Of a DNA stretch of 64,000 nucleotides, positions 46,299-61,290 are shown piece by piece. The notes under the pieces were generated by a model. It searched no databases, was not told where the DNA came from, and saw only the letters and a list, made by a program, of their open reading frames with translations. Each line of letters starts with the position of its first letter. Positions within the stretch are counted from its first letter, which is position 1. The stretch spans positions 1,095 to 65,094 of the forward strand of contig NZ_KB911823.1 of assembly GCF_000383675.1 (NCBI RefSeq). The letters run 5' to 3'. The translations under genes and the position numbers were made by a program. This DNA comes from Terracoccus sp. 273MFTsu3.1 (GTDB lineage Bacteria > Actinomycetota > Actinomycetes > Actinomycetales > Dermatophilaceae).

Positions 46299-48347
46299 TC
46301 AGGCGGCCCCGAGGGCCTCGGGCAGCGGCTGGGCGTGCACGATCGTCAGCTCGGACACCGCTCGGGTCAGCACGACGTAGAGGCGCCGCAGGCCGGTGCG
46401 CTCGTCGGGCTCGGCCGCGGCGATCGCGGCCGGCTCGACGACGACGGTCCGGTCGAACTCCAGACCCTTGGCGACACTGGCGGGCACGACCTCGACCTGG
46501 TGGTCCTCGTCGTCGCCGTGGTCCCGGTCGAGCCGGCCGTGGGAGACGCCGGCTCTCGCGAGGGCCGCCGAGACCCGCTGGACGTCCGCGTCCGGCACGA
46601 TGACGCCGACCGAGCCGGGCGCGCCCGCAGCGCGCTCGACCGCCCGCACGACCTCGACGTCGAGCTCGCCCAGCGCCGCAGGCCGGATCTCGAGCCGTCC
46701 CGGGTTGTCGCGCACCGACACGGGTGCGCCGAGACCCGGGGCCATGACGGGCAGCAGGCGAGCGGCGTACTCGATGACGACGGCCGGGACCCGGAAGCCG
46801 CGGTCGAGCACGACGAGGTCGTGCTGCTCCTTGCCGAGGTGGCGCATCGCGTCGTCCCAGGACGCGGTCGCCCACGGCGTCGTGCCCTGGGCGATGTCGC
46901 CGAGCACGGTGACCGAGCCCGTCGAGCACCGCCGGCCCACGGCCCGCAGCTGCATGGGGGAGAGGTCCTGCGCCTCGTCGAGCACGACGTGGCCGAGGCT
47001 CGGCACGCGGCGCAGCAGGTCGTCGAGCTCGTCGAGCAGCGCCATGTCGGCACGTGACCAGCGGGCGGCGCCCTTGGTCCGGACCGGCTTGTCCCACAGC
47101 AGCATCGACTGCTCCTCGTCGGTCAGGTCGTCGCCGGCGGCGGCTCTCAGCGCGTCGGCGTCGGACCACAGCCGGTGCAGCACCCCCTGCGGGTCGAGCG
47201 CGGGCCAGACGGACGAGACGTACGCCTTGACGGCGGAGGACCTGGCGACGGCGTCCTGCACCCGGTCGTCCGGCGCCTCGCCGGCGCGCTCCATCTCGAG
47301 CAGGACGTGGTGGGAGAGCCGCTGGGGGAGCAGGTCCCGTGCGGCGGAGTAGCGCACGCCGCGGGCGGCGAGCTCGTCGAGGATGTCGGCCACCTCGTAG
47401 GCCGGCACGCGCCACTTCCGCACCCCGCGCGGGACCACGACCGCCTCCGTGGGGCGCACGATGCTCGACCAGACCGCCCGGCGCAGCACCGACGCGAGAC
47501 GTGGGTCGCCCTTGAGGGCGGCGACGTCGGCCGTGTCCTCGGCGCGCACGCGGCCGTGGTCGAGCAGGCTCTCGATGGTCGCGTGGCCGACGCGCACCTC
47601 GCCGAGCGACGGCAGGACGGCGCCGATGTGGTCGAGGAAGGCTCGGTTGGGGCCGACGACGAGCACACCGGAGCGGTCGAGGCGGTCGCGGAAGGAGTAG
47701 AGCAGCCACGCAGCACGGTGCAGCCCGACGGCCGTCTTGCCCGTGCCCGGCGCGCCCTGCACGCAGACGCTGACGGCCACGTCGCTGCGGACGATCTCGT
47801 CCTGCTCCGGCTGGATCGTCGAGACGATGTCGCGCATCGGACCGGTGCGGGGACGCTCGATCTCGGCCGCGAGGAGCGCGCCTGCCGGAGAGCCGGACGG
47901 CTCGGGCTCGCGCAGGTGCTCGTCCTCGAGGGCGGTCAGACGTCCCCGGTCGACGCCGAACCGACGCCGCAGGACGACGTCCATCGGCTCGAGCGGCGAG
48001 GCCCGGTAGAACGCGGTCGAGATCGGGGCGCGCCAGTCGACGACGACGGGGTCGCCCGCCTCGTCGGAGACGTGTCGTCGGCCGATGTGGAACTGCTCCG
48101 CCGGGCCGTCCGCGGGGTCGACGTCGATGCGGCCGAAGAAGAGGGTCGTGCGCGGGTCGTCCTGCAGCGACGCGATGCGTCGAGCCAGCACCCAGCCGAG
48201 GACCTCGCCCGAGACGGCATCGCTCGCCTTGGACGCGTCGAGCGACTCCGCGAGTCGGCGCATCCGGGCCAGTTGCTCCCGCGCGTCGTCGAGGAAGGCC
48301 TGCTCCCGGGCGAGCTCGGTGGCGAGCGCAGGGTCGGGCGATGGCAC
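46299..48347 (-). CDS. HelD/HelR-type UvrD-like helicase
   Basis: 682 residues from GTG 48347, with RBS AAGGAAGG eight bases upstream. N-terminal helical arm (1-45), Walker A GAPGTGKT at 198-205, Walker B HVVLDEAQDLSP near 480, motif IV/V region at DRGFRVPAVVIEYA, last motif GLRRLYVVLTRAVSELTIVH. HelD family proteins bind RNA polymerase and remove stalled complexes; in Streptomyces a relative, HelR, gives rifamycin tolerance. Domain order and N-terminal arm argue for HelD over UvrD. Divergent from efp. Confidence 0.85.
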   Translation of the reverse strand: MPSPDPALATELAREQAFLDDAREQLARMRRLAESLDASKASDAVSGEVLGWVLARRIASLQDDPRTTLFFGRIDVDPADGPAEQFHIGRRHVSDEAGDPVVVDWRAPISTAFYRASPLEPMDVVLRRRFGVDRGRLTALEDEHLREPEPSGSPAGALLAAEIERPRTGPMRDIVSTIQPEQDEIVRSDVAVSVCVQGAPGTGKTAVGLHRAAWLLYSFRDRLDRSGVLVVGPNRAFLDHIGAVLPSLGEVRVGHATIESLLDHGRVRAEDTADVAALKGDPRLASVLRRAVWSSIVRPTEAVVVPRGVRKWRVPAYEVADILDELAARGVRYSAARDLLPQRLSHHVLLEMERAGEAPDDRVQDAVARSSAVKAYVSSVWPALDPQGVLHRLWSDADALRAAAGDDLTDEEQSMLLWDKPVRTKGAARWSRADMALLDELDDLLRRVPSLGHVVLDEAQDLSPMQLRAVGRRCSTGSVTVLGDIAQGTTPWATASWDDAMRHLGKEQHDLVVLDRGFRVPAVVIEYAARLLPVMAPGLGAPVSVRDNPGRLEIRPAALGELDVEVVRAVERAAGAPGSVGVIVPDADVQRVSAALARAGVSHGRLDRDHGDDEDHQVEVVPASVAKGLEFDRTVVVEPAAIAAAEPDERTGLRRLYVVLTRAVSELTIVHAQPLPEALGAA

Positions 48348-48620
48348 GCCGGTACCTTCCTTCAGCGAAAACACACCGAGGAGGTGTCGACGCACCGGGA
48401 TCGGATGCCGGTGGGTCGTGACCTGCTCGGTGCGTTGCGGGCGGGGGGAACGGGTCAGCGTACACCGGCGAGGACGGCGACGGGTGTGCGCGATTCCGCG
48501 ATCCGGCGGCGGCCCGGCTAGACTCGTGCGGCAACTCCCCAAGACAGTGAACGCCCGGCTATCCGGCGTGCCCATGGGCGCGCGCCCCGACCGGCCGGCA
48601 TACGAAAGTGGTTTGTGACG
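48348..48620. promoter_or_regulatory. Divergent control region of helicase gene and efp
   Basis: 273 bases. Minus-strand -10 candidate TACGCT (48462-48457) for the helicase and plus-strand TAGACT (48519-48524) for efp, each with a ~90-100-base leader. An inverted repeat CGCACCG/CGGTGCG lies in the helicase leader. One octamer copy (CGGCATAC) lies at 48596-48603 in the efp leader. I do not see a long palindrome of the rifamycin-associated type. Confidence 0.5.
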
Positions 48621-49184
48621 ATGGCTTCGACCAACGACCTGAAGAACGGCATGGTGCTCAACATCGAGGGACAGCTCTGGTCCGTCGTCGAGTTCCAGCA
48701 CGTGAAGCCCGGCAAGGGCCCTGCGTTCGTGCGCACCAAGCTCAAGGCCGTCCTCTCCGGCAAGGTCGTGGACAAGACGTTCAACGCCGGCACCAAGGTC
48801 GAGACGAGCAACGTCGACAAGCGGACGATGCAGTACCTCTACAAGGACGGCACCGACTTCGTCTTCATGGACACCGACACCTACGACCAGCTCAACGTGT
48901 CGGAGACCGTCGTCGGTGACGCCGCCAACTACCTCCTCGAGAACCAGAACGCGCTCGTCGCCACCAACGAGGGCCTGCCGCTCTACGTCGAGCTGCCCGC
49001 GTCGGTCGTCCTCGAGATCACGCACACCGAGCCGGGCCTGCAGGGCGACCGCTCGACCGGCGGCACCAAGCCGGCCACCCTCGAGACCGGCGCCCAGATC
49101 AACGTGCCGCTCTTCCTCGAGTCCGGCACCCGTGTCAAGGTCGACACCCGTGACGGGTCGTACCTCGGCCGAGTCAACGACTGA
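48621..49184 (+). CDS. efp: Elongation factor P
   Basis: 187 residues from ATG 48621; the GTG six bases earlier is less likely. Three OB/KOW-like domains. The loop that reaches the peptidyl-transferase centre is [10 protein letters not shown], with Lys32. PGKGP is the actinobacterial subfamily whose EF-P works with an unmodified lysine. Relieves stalling at polyproline. Followed by nusB 16 bases later, a common pairing. Confidence 0.95.
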   Translation: MASTNDLKNGMVLNIEGQLWSVVEFQHVKPGKGPAFVRTKLKAVLSGKVVDKTFNAGTKVETSNVDKRTMQYLYKDGTDFVFMDTDTYDQLNVSETVVGDAANYLLENQNALVATNEGLPLYVELPASVVLEITHTEPGLQGDRSTGGTKPATLETGAQINVPLFLESGTRVKVDTRDGSYLGRVND

Positions 49185-49200
49185 GCGGACGCGAATTCCC

Positions 49201-49614
49201 TTGGCAGCACGCAGCAAGGCCCGTACCCGGGCGCTCGACATCCTCTTCGAGGCGGACCAGCGCGGCCTCAACGCCGAGACGCTCCTCGACGAGCGCCTCG
49301 GCGACCGTGAGTCGCGGGCGGCGAACAACCCGTACACCGCGGAGCTCGTGCGCGGCGTCGTCGGGCGCTGGAACGACATCAACGCGGCGCTGACCGACTA
49401 CAGCCAGGGCTGGACCCTCGACCGGATGCCTGCCGTCGACCGCGCGATCCTGCGCCTGGGCGCGTGGGAGGTCCTCTGGAACGACGAGATCCCCGACGGC
49501 GTTGCGATCTCCGAGGCCGTGGCGCTCGCCACCGACCTCTCGACGGACGAGTCGCCGGCCTTCGTCAACGGGCTGCTCGCGCGCATCGCCGAGGTCAAGG
49601 CGACCATCGTCTGA
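49201..49614 (+). CDS. nusB: Transcription antitermination factor NusB
   Basis: 137 residues from TTG 49201, the start that gives the family N-terminus AARSKARTRALDILFEADQRG. All-helical; conserved AVDRAILRLGAWEVLW and DESPAFVNGLLARIA. Forms the NusB-NusE complex on boxA during rRNA transcription. A strong terminator follows. Confidence 0.93.
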   Translation: MAARSKARTRALDILFEADQRGLNAETLLDERLGDRESRAANNPYTAELVRGVVGRWNDINAALTDYSQGWTLDRMPAVDRAILRLGAWEVLWNDEIPDGVAISEAVALATDLSTDESPAFVNGLLARIAEVKATIV

Positions 49615-49638
49615 CGCAGACGCCGTGCGCGCTGCGAC

Positions 49639-49674
49639 CGAAGGGCACCCACCACTGCCGGTGGGTGCCCTTCG
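49639..49674. terminator. Bidirectional terminator between nusB and HTH_42 gene
   Basis: 15-base perfect stem CGAAGGGCACCCACC / GGTGGGTGCCCTTCG with a six-base loop, centred between two convergent genes. The strongest terminator in the window. Confidence 0.85.
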
Positions 49675-49732
49675 TCGTCGGTGCCCGGCGGGTCCGCGGC
49701 GGTCTCGGGCGGTCCGGGGCGGTCAGGGGCGG

Positions 49733-50836
49733 TCACCCGGTCGTGACGACCGGCTCGAGCGGTTTCCCGAGGACCCCGGCCAGCCGAGCGGCCTCGTCGT
49801 CGAGCGCGGTCCGGGGCGGCGAGCCGTGGTCGGGGCCCCATGCGACGCGCAGCTCGTCGCGGACGACCGACCACGTGCCGCACACGACCCCGCCGCGCAC
49901 GACGAGGTCCGCGCCACGTGTCACCGCCGTGCGCAGGTCCGGGGGCACGACGTGCTCGTCGTTGGTGCCCGGCCCCATGACCCACGGGTCGTGACCGGGG
50001 AGCAGCCGCAGGGCGTCCGTCGGCTCGGCGGCCCGCAGGCTGTCGGCGTCCTCGGCGAGCACGTACGCCGTCTCGCCCCCGACCGCGACGGGCTCCAGAC
50101 GATCGCGCAGCTCGGCCAGCCAGCCGTCGATCCGGCGGCGTCCGGCGCTGAGGCCACCGCCGAGCCAGTAGTGGACGTGCTCGGGCGTCGCGGGACCGTA
50201 CGCGTGCAGGTAGGCCCGCACGACGTGCGGGCCCGCCTCGGCGAGCTCCCACGTGCCCACCCACCGCGGGTCGGCGTCGAGCCGCTGGAAGGTCGCGCGC
50301 CCCTCGCGCGGCGGCCCGAAGCCCATGTCGCCCTGCCACGTCAGCGCCTTGCTCAGGGTGACGGCCCCCTCGTCGAAGACGGGGCGCAGGTGGCGGTACG
50401 CCGAGCGCCGGGTCACGGCCGAGCCGAGCTCGGCGACGGTGAGCGGGCCGTCGGCGAGCGCCTCGCGCACGGCAGCGCGGAACGCCGGCCAGTCCATCGG
50501 CCCGAGCCGGTAGTACTCCTGCCAGCTCCTGCGCTCCCACTGGCGGCCGGCTGCGCGCACCGTGAGGTAGGCGCCGCCGTCCTCCGGGGTGAGGTAGTGG
50601 GTGCCGCCACGGAACGCGTACGCCTTGACGAGACTGCCCTCGACGAGGGCCGCGGCGACCTCCCCGGGACGTGAGTGCGTGCGCCGGAGCCGCACGGTGA
50701 GCTCGGCGAGACGCTCCTCCTTGGCCGGGACGGCTCCGAGCCGCCGCACGACCTCGGCGACCGACACGTCGCCGACGGGATCGAGGAGCTGCTGCTGCAG
50801 CCGCCAGGACAGGGCCCGGGCCCAGGTGATCGACAC
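49733..50836 (-). CDS. Winged-helix DNA-binding protein (HTH_42 / AlkZ-like family)
   Basis: 367 residues from GTG 50836. The N-terminus SITWARALSWRLQQQLLDP with repeated winged-helix modules and RGGTHYLTPEDGG near 75 are typical of the HTH_42 family. The QxQ signature needed by the glycosylases YcaQ/AlkZ is not obvious; R-Q-Q-Q here lies in the N-terminal helix. Family members unhook interstrand crosslinks or alkylated bases. Glycosylase activity is possible but not shown. Confidence 0.7.
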   Translation of the reverse strand: MSITWARALSWRLQQQLLDPVGDVSVAEVVRRLGAVPAKEERLAELTVRLRRTHSRPGEVAAALVEGSLVKAYAFRGGTHYLTPEDGGAYLTVRAAGRQWERRSWQEYYRLGPMDWPAFRAAVREALADGPLTVAELGSAVTRRSAYRHLRPVFDEGAVTLSKALTWQGDMGFGPPREGRATFQRLDADPRWVGTWELAEAGPHVVRAYLHAYGPATPEHVHYWLGGGLSAGRRRIDGWLAELRDRLEPVAVGGETAYVLAEDADSLRAAEPTDALRLLPGHDPWVMGPGTNDEHVVPPDLRTAVTRGADLVVRGGVVCGTWSVVRDELRVAWGPDHGSPPRTALDDEAARLAGVLGKPLEPVVTTG

Positions 50837-50957
50837 CCCCGGAGGCTAACCGCGATGGCGGACGATCGGGGTCCGGGTCGCGGCGGGACTCGTGGTCGCA
50901 GCCGCTCGGGCCGTTCTCACGGAGTGGCGCGGTGTCGGGGCGGCCGGAGCCGGACGT

Positions 50958-50963
50958 TACACT
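50958..50963 (+). promoter_or_regulatory. -10 hexamer of the pyr operon
   Basis: TACACT. Transcription would start near 50970, giving a ~54-base leader that begins just before the PyrR-binding hairpin. Confidence 0.5.
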
Positions 50964-50978
50964 CGGCGCCGTAGACAT

Positions 50979-52617
<1,639 letters not shown>

Positions 52618-52621
<4 letters not shown>

Positions 52622-53955
52622 CCCGCCTCGTGATCCGCGGCGCCCGCCTGCTCGGCGCCGACGCGGCCGACCTGCTCGTCGAGGACGGCGTCATCACCGA
52701 GGTCGGCTCGGTCTCGGCACCCTCGGACGCCGAGGTGCTCGACGCCGACGGACTCGTCGCGCTGCCCGGCCTCGTCGACCTGCACGTGCACCTGCGCGAG
52801 CCAGGACGCGAGGACGCGGAGACGATCGCCACCGGCTCGGCCGCGGCTGCCGCCGGCGGCTTCACCGCGGTCTTCGCCATGGCCAACACGAGTCCCGTCA
52901 CCGACACCGCCGAGGCGGCTGAACGCGTGCTCGACCTCGGGCGCGCGTGCGGGCTCACCGAGGTGGTCCCCGTCGGCGCCGTGACCAAGGGCCTCGAGGG
53001 CGCCGAGCTCGCCGAGCTCGGTCTCATGGCCCGGTCGCGGGCGAAGGTGCGCGTCTTCAGCGACGACGGCCACTGCGTGCACGACGCGCGGATCATGCGC
53101 CGGGCGCTCGAGTACATCAAGCCCTTCGGCGGCGTCGTCAGCCAGCACGCGCAGGACCCACGTCTCGCGGGTCGCGAGGCCTGCTGCCACGAGGGCGAGG
53201 TCTCCGGTCGGCTCGGCCTGCCCGGCTGGCCCGGCATCGCCGAGGAGTCGATCGTCGCGCGCGACGTCATGCTGGCGCGCCACACCGGCTCCCGCGTCCA
53301 CGTCGCGCACGTCTCGACCGCCGGGACCGTCGAGGTCCTCCGCTGGGCCAAGGCGCAGGGCATCGACGTCACGGCCGAGGTCACGCCCCACCACCTCGTC
53401 CTGACCACCGACCTCCTGCTCGGCTACGACCCCGTCTACAAGGTCAACCCGCCGCTGCGTCCGGCCGAGGACGTCGAGGCCCTGCGCGCGGCCCTGGCCG
53501 ACGGCACCATCGACGCGGTCGCCACTGACCACGCCCCCCACGCCCGTCACGACAAGGAGCACGCCTTCGTCGACGCGGCCTTCGGGATGCTCGGCCTCGA
53601 GACGGCCCTGTCGGTCGTCAGCGACGTCATGGTGCGGCCCGGCCTGCTCGACTGGTCCGACGTGGCACGGGTCATGTCGACCGCCCCCGCCCGGATCGGC
53701 GGGCTCGCCCACCAGGGAAGGGAGCTCGCCGTCGGCAGCCCCGCCCACATCACCCTCGTCGACCCCGACCGCGAGGTCACGGTCGACGCCGCCGCGAGCC
53801 GCAGCCGCTCGCGCAACAACCCGTGGCACGGGCGCACCCTGCACGGAGCCGTCCTCGCGACGGTCCACGCGGGACGCGTCACCCACGACGCTCGCAACGG
53901 CGCGGGCACCCGACGAGAACTGACGAACGCGACGACCACGGGAGCAGACCTGTGA
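52618..53955 (+). CDS. pyrC: Dihydroorotase (class I)
   Basis: 445 residues from ATG 52618. Amidohydrolase fold: zinc ligands in [12 protein letters not shown] near 53 and the catalytic Asp in [13 protein letters not shown] near 306. Class I length with small beta-domains at both ends. The C-terminal [13 protein letters not shown] is typical. ATGA overlap with pyrB and GTGA overlap with carA. Confidence 0.95.
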
Positions 53956-55162
53956 CCACCCAGACCCCCCTGACCGTGCCCACCCGAGACGGGTGGCCGA
54001 CCCGCACCCGCGTGGCGGCGACCCTCGTTCTCGAGGACGGCCGCACCTTCCACGGGTCGTCCTACGGTGCTCTGGGCGAGACCGTCGGCGAGGCGGTCTT
54101 CTCGACCGGCATGACGGGCTACCAGGAGACGCTCACCGACCCGAGCTACCACCGGCAGGTCATCGTCATGACCTCGCCGCACGTCGGCAACACGGGCGTC
54201 AACACCGAGGACGACGAGAGCAGCCGCATCTGGGTCGCCGGCTACGTCGTGCGCGATCCCGCCATCCGGTCGTCGAGCTGGCGCGCCACGCGCGACCTCG
54301 AGGACGAGCTCGTCGACCAGGGCGTCGTCGGCATCTGCGACATCGACACGCGGGCCCTGACCCGCCACCTGCGCGAGCGCGGGGCGATGCGCGTCGGCAT
54401 CTTCAGCGGTGACGGCGCCGAGCGCTCCGAGGCCGAGCTGCTCGAGGCGGTCCGCACGAGCCCGCAGATGGCCGGCGCCGCGCTCGCCGCCGAGGTCACC
54501 ACCGCCGAGCCGTATGCCGTCCCGGCCGTCGGCGACAGGCGCTTCACCGTCGCGGCCGTCGACCTCGGCATCAAGGCGATGACCCCGGCGCTGATGGCGC
54601 AGCGCGGCATCGAGGTGCACGTCCTGCCGGCCACCGCGACGATCGACGACGTCCTGGCCGTGGGGGAGTCCGGACCCGACGGCGTCTTCTTCTCCAACGG
54701 TCCCGGTGACCCGGCCACCGCCGAGCGCGAGGTGGCGCTCCTGCGCGAGGTGCTCGACCGCGGCATCCCGTTCTTCGGCATCTGCTTCGGCAACCAGCTG
54801 CTCGGCCGCGCGCTGGGCTTCGGCACGTACAAGCTGAAGTACGGTCACCGCGGCATCAACCAGCCGGTGATGGACCGCACGACCGGCAAGGTCGAGGTGA
54901 CGGCCCACAACCACGGGTTCGCCGTGGACGCGCCCCTCGACGAGGACAGCGACACGGCATACGGCCGCGTCCGTGTCTCGCACGTGTGCCTCAACGACGA
55001 CGTCGTGGAGGGGCTCGAGTGCCTCGACCGTCCTGCCTACTCCGTCCAGTACCACCCCGAGGCTGCGGCGGGCCCGCACGACGCCGCCTACCTCTTCGAC
55101 CGCTTCCTCGAGCTCATGACCGACCGACAGACCACCCACCAGACCACGGAGGTCAACGCCTG

Positions 55163-55163
<1 letters not shown>
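53952..55163 (+). CDS. carA: Carbamoyl-phosphate synthase small subunit
   Basis: 403 residues from GTG 53952. N-domain [30 protein letters not shown]; class I amidotransferase with nucleophile Cys in [18 protein letters not shown] near 282, and His/Glu in [12 protein letters not shown] near 368. Supplies ammonia from glutamine to CarB. One-base overlap (TGATG) with carB. Confidence 0.96.
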
Positions 55164-58509
<3,346 letters not shown>

Positions 58510-58513
<4 letters not shown>

Positions 58514-59400
58514 GCGAGCGCCAGCTGCGCGCCCGGGTGACGCAGGAGGTCGCCGAGGTCATCGCGACCCGACGGGTCGGCGCGTACCAGCACCTCACCC
58601 TCGTCGCCCCCGGCGTCGCCGAGCTGGCCCGCCCGGGTCAGTTCGTCGCGCTCGCCGTCGGCGGCGAGACGTCCGGCACCCTGTTGCGTCGGTCCTTCTC
58701 GATCCACAAGGTCAGCCCGAGCGGCACCTACGGCGGCACCGTCGAGATCGTCGTCTCTGCCGTCGGCACCGGCACCCGATGGATCGTCGACCGCGCGCCG
58801 CACGACACGATCGACGTCGTCGGTCCGCTCGGCAAGGCGTTCCCGCTGCCGACCGACCCCGTCGCCTGCGTCCTCGTCGGCGGCGGCTACGGCAGCGCAC
58901 CGCTCTTCTGGCTCGCCGCCGAGCTGCGCGAGCGCGGCTGCCACGTCGAGATGGTCCTGGGCGCCGCGAGCGAGGACCGCCTCTTCGGGGTCGTCGAGGC
59001 CCGCCGCAGCTGCGACGGCGTCACGGTGACGACCGACGACGGCTCAGCCGGTCAGCAGGGCTGGGTCAGCGACCCGCTGCCCGAGATCATCGAGCGCACG
59101 AAGGCCGGTGTCGTCTACGGCTGCGGCCCCATGGGGATGCTCGAGTCGATCACCCGGGTCGCCCAGGCGCACGGCGCCGTCGCACAGGTCGCCGTCGAGG
59201 AGTCCATGGCCTGCGGTGTCGGCGTCTGCATGACGTGCGTCATGCCGGTCGTCGGCTCCGACGGCCGCACCCGGATGGTGCGCTCGTGCGTCGAGGGACC
59301 GGTCTTCCGCGGCGACCGTGTCCGGTGGGACGCCTTCGACGGGGGTCACGCCCGTGTCCCCGACGATGCCGTCGGCGCCCCGAAGGTGGGTGGTCACTGA
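58510..59400 (+). CDS. pyrK: Dihydroorotate dehydrogenase electron transfer subunit
   Basis: 296 residues. FAD domain (RRSFSIHKV near 62), NAD domain ([16 protein letters not shown] near 120) and a C-terminal [2Fe-2S] site with Cys in [13 protein letters not shown] and RSCVEG. Carries electrons from the class 1B PyrD next door to NAD+. Coupled to both neighbours. M. tuberculosis lacks this subunit and uses a quinone-linked class 2 enzyme. Confidence 0.93.
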
Positions 59401-60350
59401 TGGTGGACCTCTCCGTCGACCTCGGGGGCGGCCACCGGCTGCCCAACCCCCTCATGACCGCCTCCGGCTGCGCGGCCAACGGCAGGGAGCTGCACCGCTT
59501 CTTCGACGTCGCCGACCTCGGGGCGTTCGTCACCAAGTCCGTCATGGCCGACCCGCGCTCCGGTCGTGGCACCCCCCGCATGGCCGAGACTCCGTCGGGG
59601 ATGCTCAACTCGATCGGCCTGCAGGGCCCGGGCATCGAGGCGTTCGTCGACGAGGACCTGCCCTGGCTCCAGTCCGTCGGCGCGCGGGTGCTGCCCTCGA
59701 TCGCCGGCAGCTCGAGCACCGAGTACGCCCACGTCGCGGCCACGCTCCGCGCGAGCCGGGCCTTCGACGCCGTCATCGGCGTCGAGGTCAACATCTCGTG
59801 TCCCAACGTCGCCAACCGGGGCCTCGTCTTCGCCTGCGACCCACTCGCCTCGGCCAAGGTCGTCGCGCTCGTGCGCGAGCAGCTGCCGCGCGACATCCCC
59901 GTGTTCGCCAAGCTGAGCCCGGACGTCACCGACATCACCGCCATCGCGGCCGCCTGCGTCAAGGCCGGTGCGGACGGCCTGACGATGATCAACACCCTGC
60001 TCGGCATGGTCATCGACACCGATCGGATGCGTCCGCAGCTCGGCGGCGTCACCGGCGGCCTGTCGGGACCCGGCATCCGCCCGGTCGCGGTGCGGGCCGT
60101 CTGGCAGGTGCGTCAGGCGATGTTCGAGGGCCGCATCCCCACGGTGCCGATCATCGGCGTCGGGGGCGTGCGCACGGGCCGTGACGCCCTCGAGCTCGTC
60201 GCCGCCGGCGCGAGCGCGATCCAGGTCGGCACCGCCGTCTTCAACGACCCGTCGGCGCCGGTCCGTGTCCTGCGCGAGCTCTGCGAGCTGCTCGACGCCA
60301 AGGGCTTCGAGCACTTCACCGACGCCGTCGCCGTGGCCCACGGTCGCTGA
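59400..60350 (+). CDS. pyrD: Dihydroorotate dehydrogenase, class 1B
   Basis: 316 residues from ATG 59400. FMN TIM-barrel; NPLMTASGCAANGREL near 17; catalytic Cys in GVEVNISCPNVANRG near 130 marks class 1 (class 2 has Ser); GPGIRPVAVRAVW and IIGVGGVRTGRDALE bind FMN phosphate. No N-terminal membrane helix, so cytosolic. Together with pyrK it forms the NAD-linked heterotetramer. Confidence 0.94.
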   Translation: MVDLSVDLGGGHRLPNPLMTASGCAANGRELHRFFDVADLGAFVTKSVMADPRSGRGTPRMAETPSGMLNSIGLQGPGIEAFVDEDLPWLQSVGARVLPSIAGSSSTEYAHVAATLRASRAFDAVIGVEVNISCPNVANRGLVFACDPLASAKVVALVREQLPRDIPVFAKLSPDVTDITAIAAACVKAGADGLTMINTLLGMVIDTDRMRPQLGGVTGGLSGPGIRPVAVRAVWQVRQAMFEGRIPTVPIIGVGGVRTGRDALELVAAGASAIQVGTAVFNDPSAPVRVLRELCELLDAKGFEHFTDAVAVAHGR

Positions 60351-60379
60351 GCCACCCGAACCGTGAAGGAGACCGAACG

Positions 60380-61222
60380 ATGACCCAGGCCTTCGGTGCC
60401 CGCCTCCAGGACGCCATGGCGTCCCACGGCCCGCTGTGCGCCGGCATCGACCCCCACCGGGGCCTCGTCGAGTCGTGGGGTCTGTCCTACGACGTCGCCG
60501 GCCTCGAGCGCTTCGCCCTGACCTGCGTCGAGGCGTTCGCCGGCCGGGTCGCCGCGGTCAAGCCGCAGTCCGCCTTCTTCGAGGTCTTCGGCAGCCGTGG
60601 CCTGGCCGTGCTCGAGCGCGTGCTGACCGACCTGCACGAGGCCGGGACGCTGACGATCCTCGACGCGAAGCGCGGCGACATCGGCTCGACCATGGGCGCC
60701 TACGCCGAGGCCTACCTCGGCCCGGACGCCGTCGCCCCTCCGGACGCGCTCACCGTCAGCCCGTACCTCGGCTACGAGTCGCTCCGCCCCGCGATCGACC
60801 TCGCCGAGCAGACGGGGCGCGGGCTCTTCGTCCTCGCCCTGACCTCGAATCCCGAGGGCGCGACCGTCCAGCACGCCGTGCGCGACGGCCGGACCGTCGC
60901 TGCGTCCGTCGTCGAGGGCGCGGCGGGTGACAACGCCGCGGCGCGAGGTCGCGGTGAGCTGGGCAGCATCGGGCTCGTCATCGGTGCCACGGTCGGCAGT
61001 GCCGTCCACGACCTCGGGCTCGACCTCGTGGGTGCCGCGACGCCGGTGCTCGCCCCGGGCTTCGGTGCCCAGGGCGGCACCGTCGACTCGCTCGCCTCGA
61101 CCTTCGGCGCGGCCCGCGGCCAGGTGCTCGCGGCATCGAGCCGCGAGATCCTCGCCGCCGGTCCCGACCCGAGCCGGCTCGTCGCCAAGACGAACGAGGT
61201 CCGCGACACCCTGCGGGGCTGA
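60380..61222 (+). CDS. pyrF: Orotidine 5'-phosphate decarboxylase (type 2)
   Basis: 280 residues. Active-site TILDAKRGDIGSTMGAYAEAY near 90 marks the longer type 2 family. RBS AAGGAGA precedes the ATG. Makes UMP, the last step of the operon. No orotate phosphoribosyltransferase (pyrE) is in the window. Confidence 0.94.
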   Translation: MTQAFGARLQDAMASHGPLCAGIDPHRGLVESWGLSYDVAGLERFALTCVEAFAGRVAAVKPQSAFFEVFGSRGLAVLERVLTDLHEAGTLTILDAKRGDIGSTMGAYAEAYLGPDAVAPPDALTVSPYLGYESLRPAIDLAEQTGRGLFVLALTSNPEGATVQHAVRDGRTVAASVVEGAAGDNAAARGRGELGSIGLVIGATVGSAVHDLGLDLVGAATPVLAPGFGAQGGTVDSLASTFGAARGQVLAASSREILAAGPDPSRLVAKTNEVRDTLRG

Positions 61223-61278
61223 CCCCGCGTGCACCCCGTCGCATCGTGCAGTCGCGGGACGTCGCCGACGACACGGCA

Positions 61279-61290
61279 TACGGTGTGGTG
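61279..61290 (+). promoter_or_regulatory. Candidate leaderless promoter for lipoprotein gene
   Basis: TACGGT at 61279-61284, six bases before ATG 61291. It shares bases with the octamer copy at 61274-61281. Confidence 0.45.

Noticed and set aside
48348-48520. Rifamycin-associated element before the helicase gene
   Set aside because: Only a 7-base interrupted repeat is visible, not the long palindrome expected.
48348-49382. N-terminal extension of the helicase frame through efp
   Set aside because: It runs antisense to efp and nusB; GTG 48347 has a good RBS and gives the family length.
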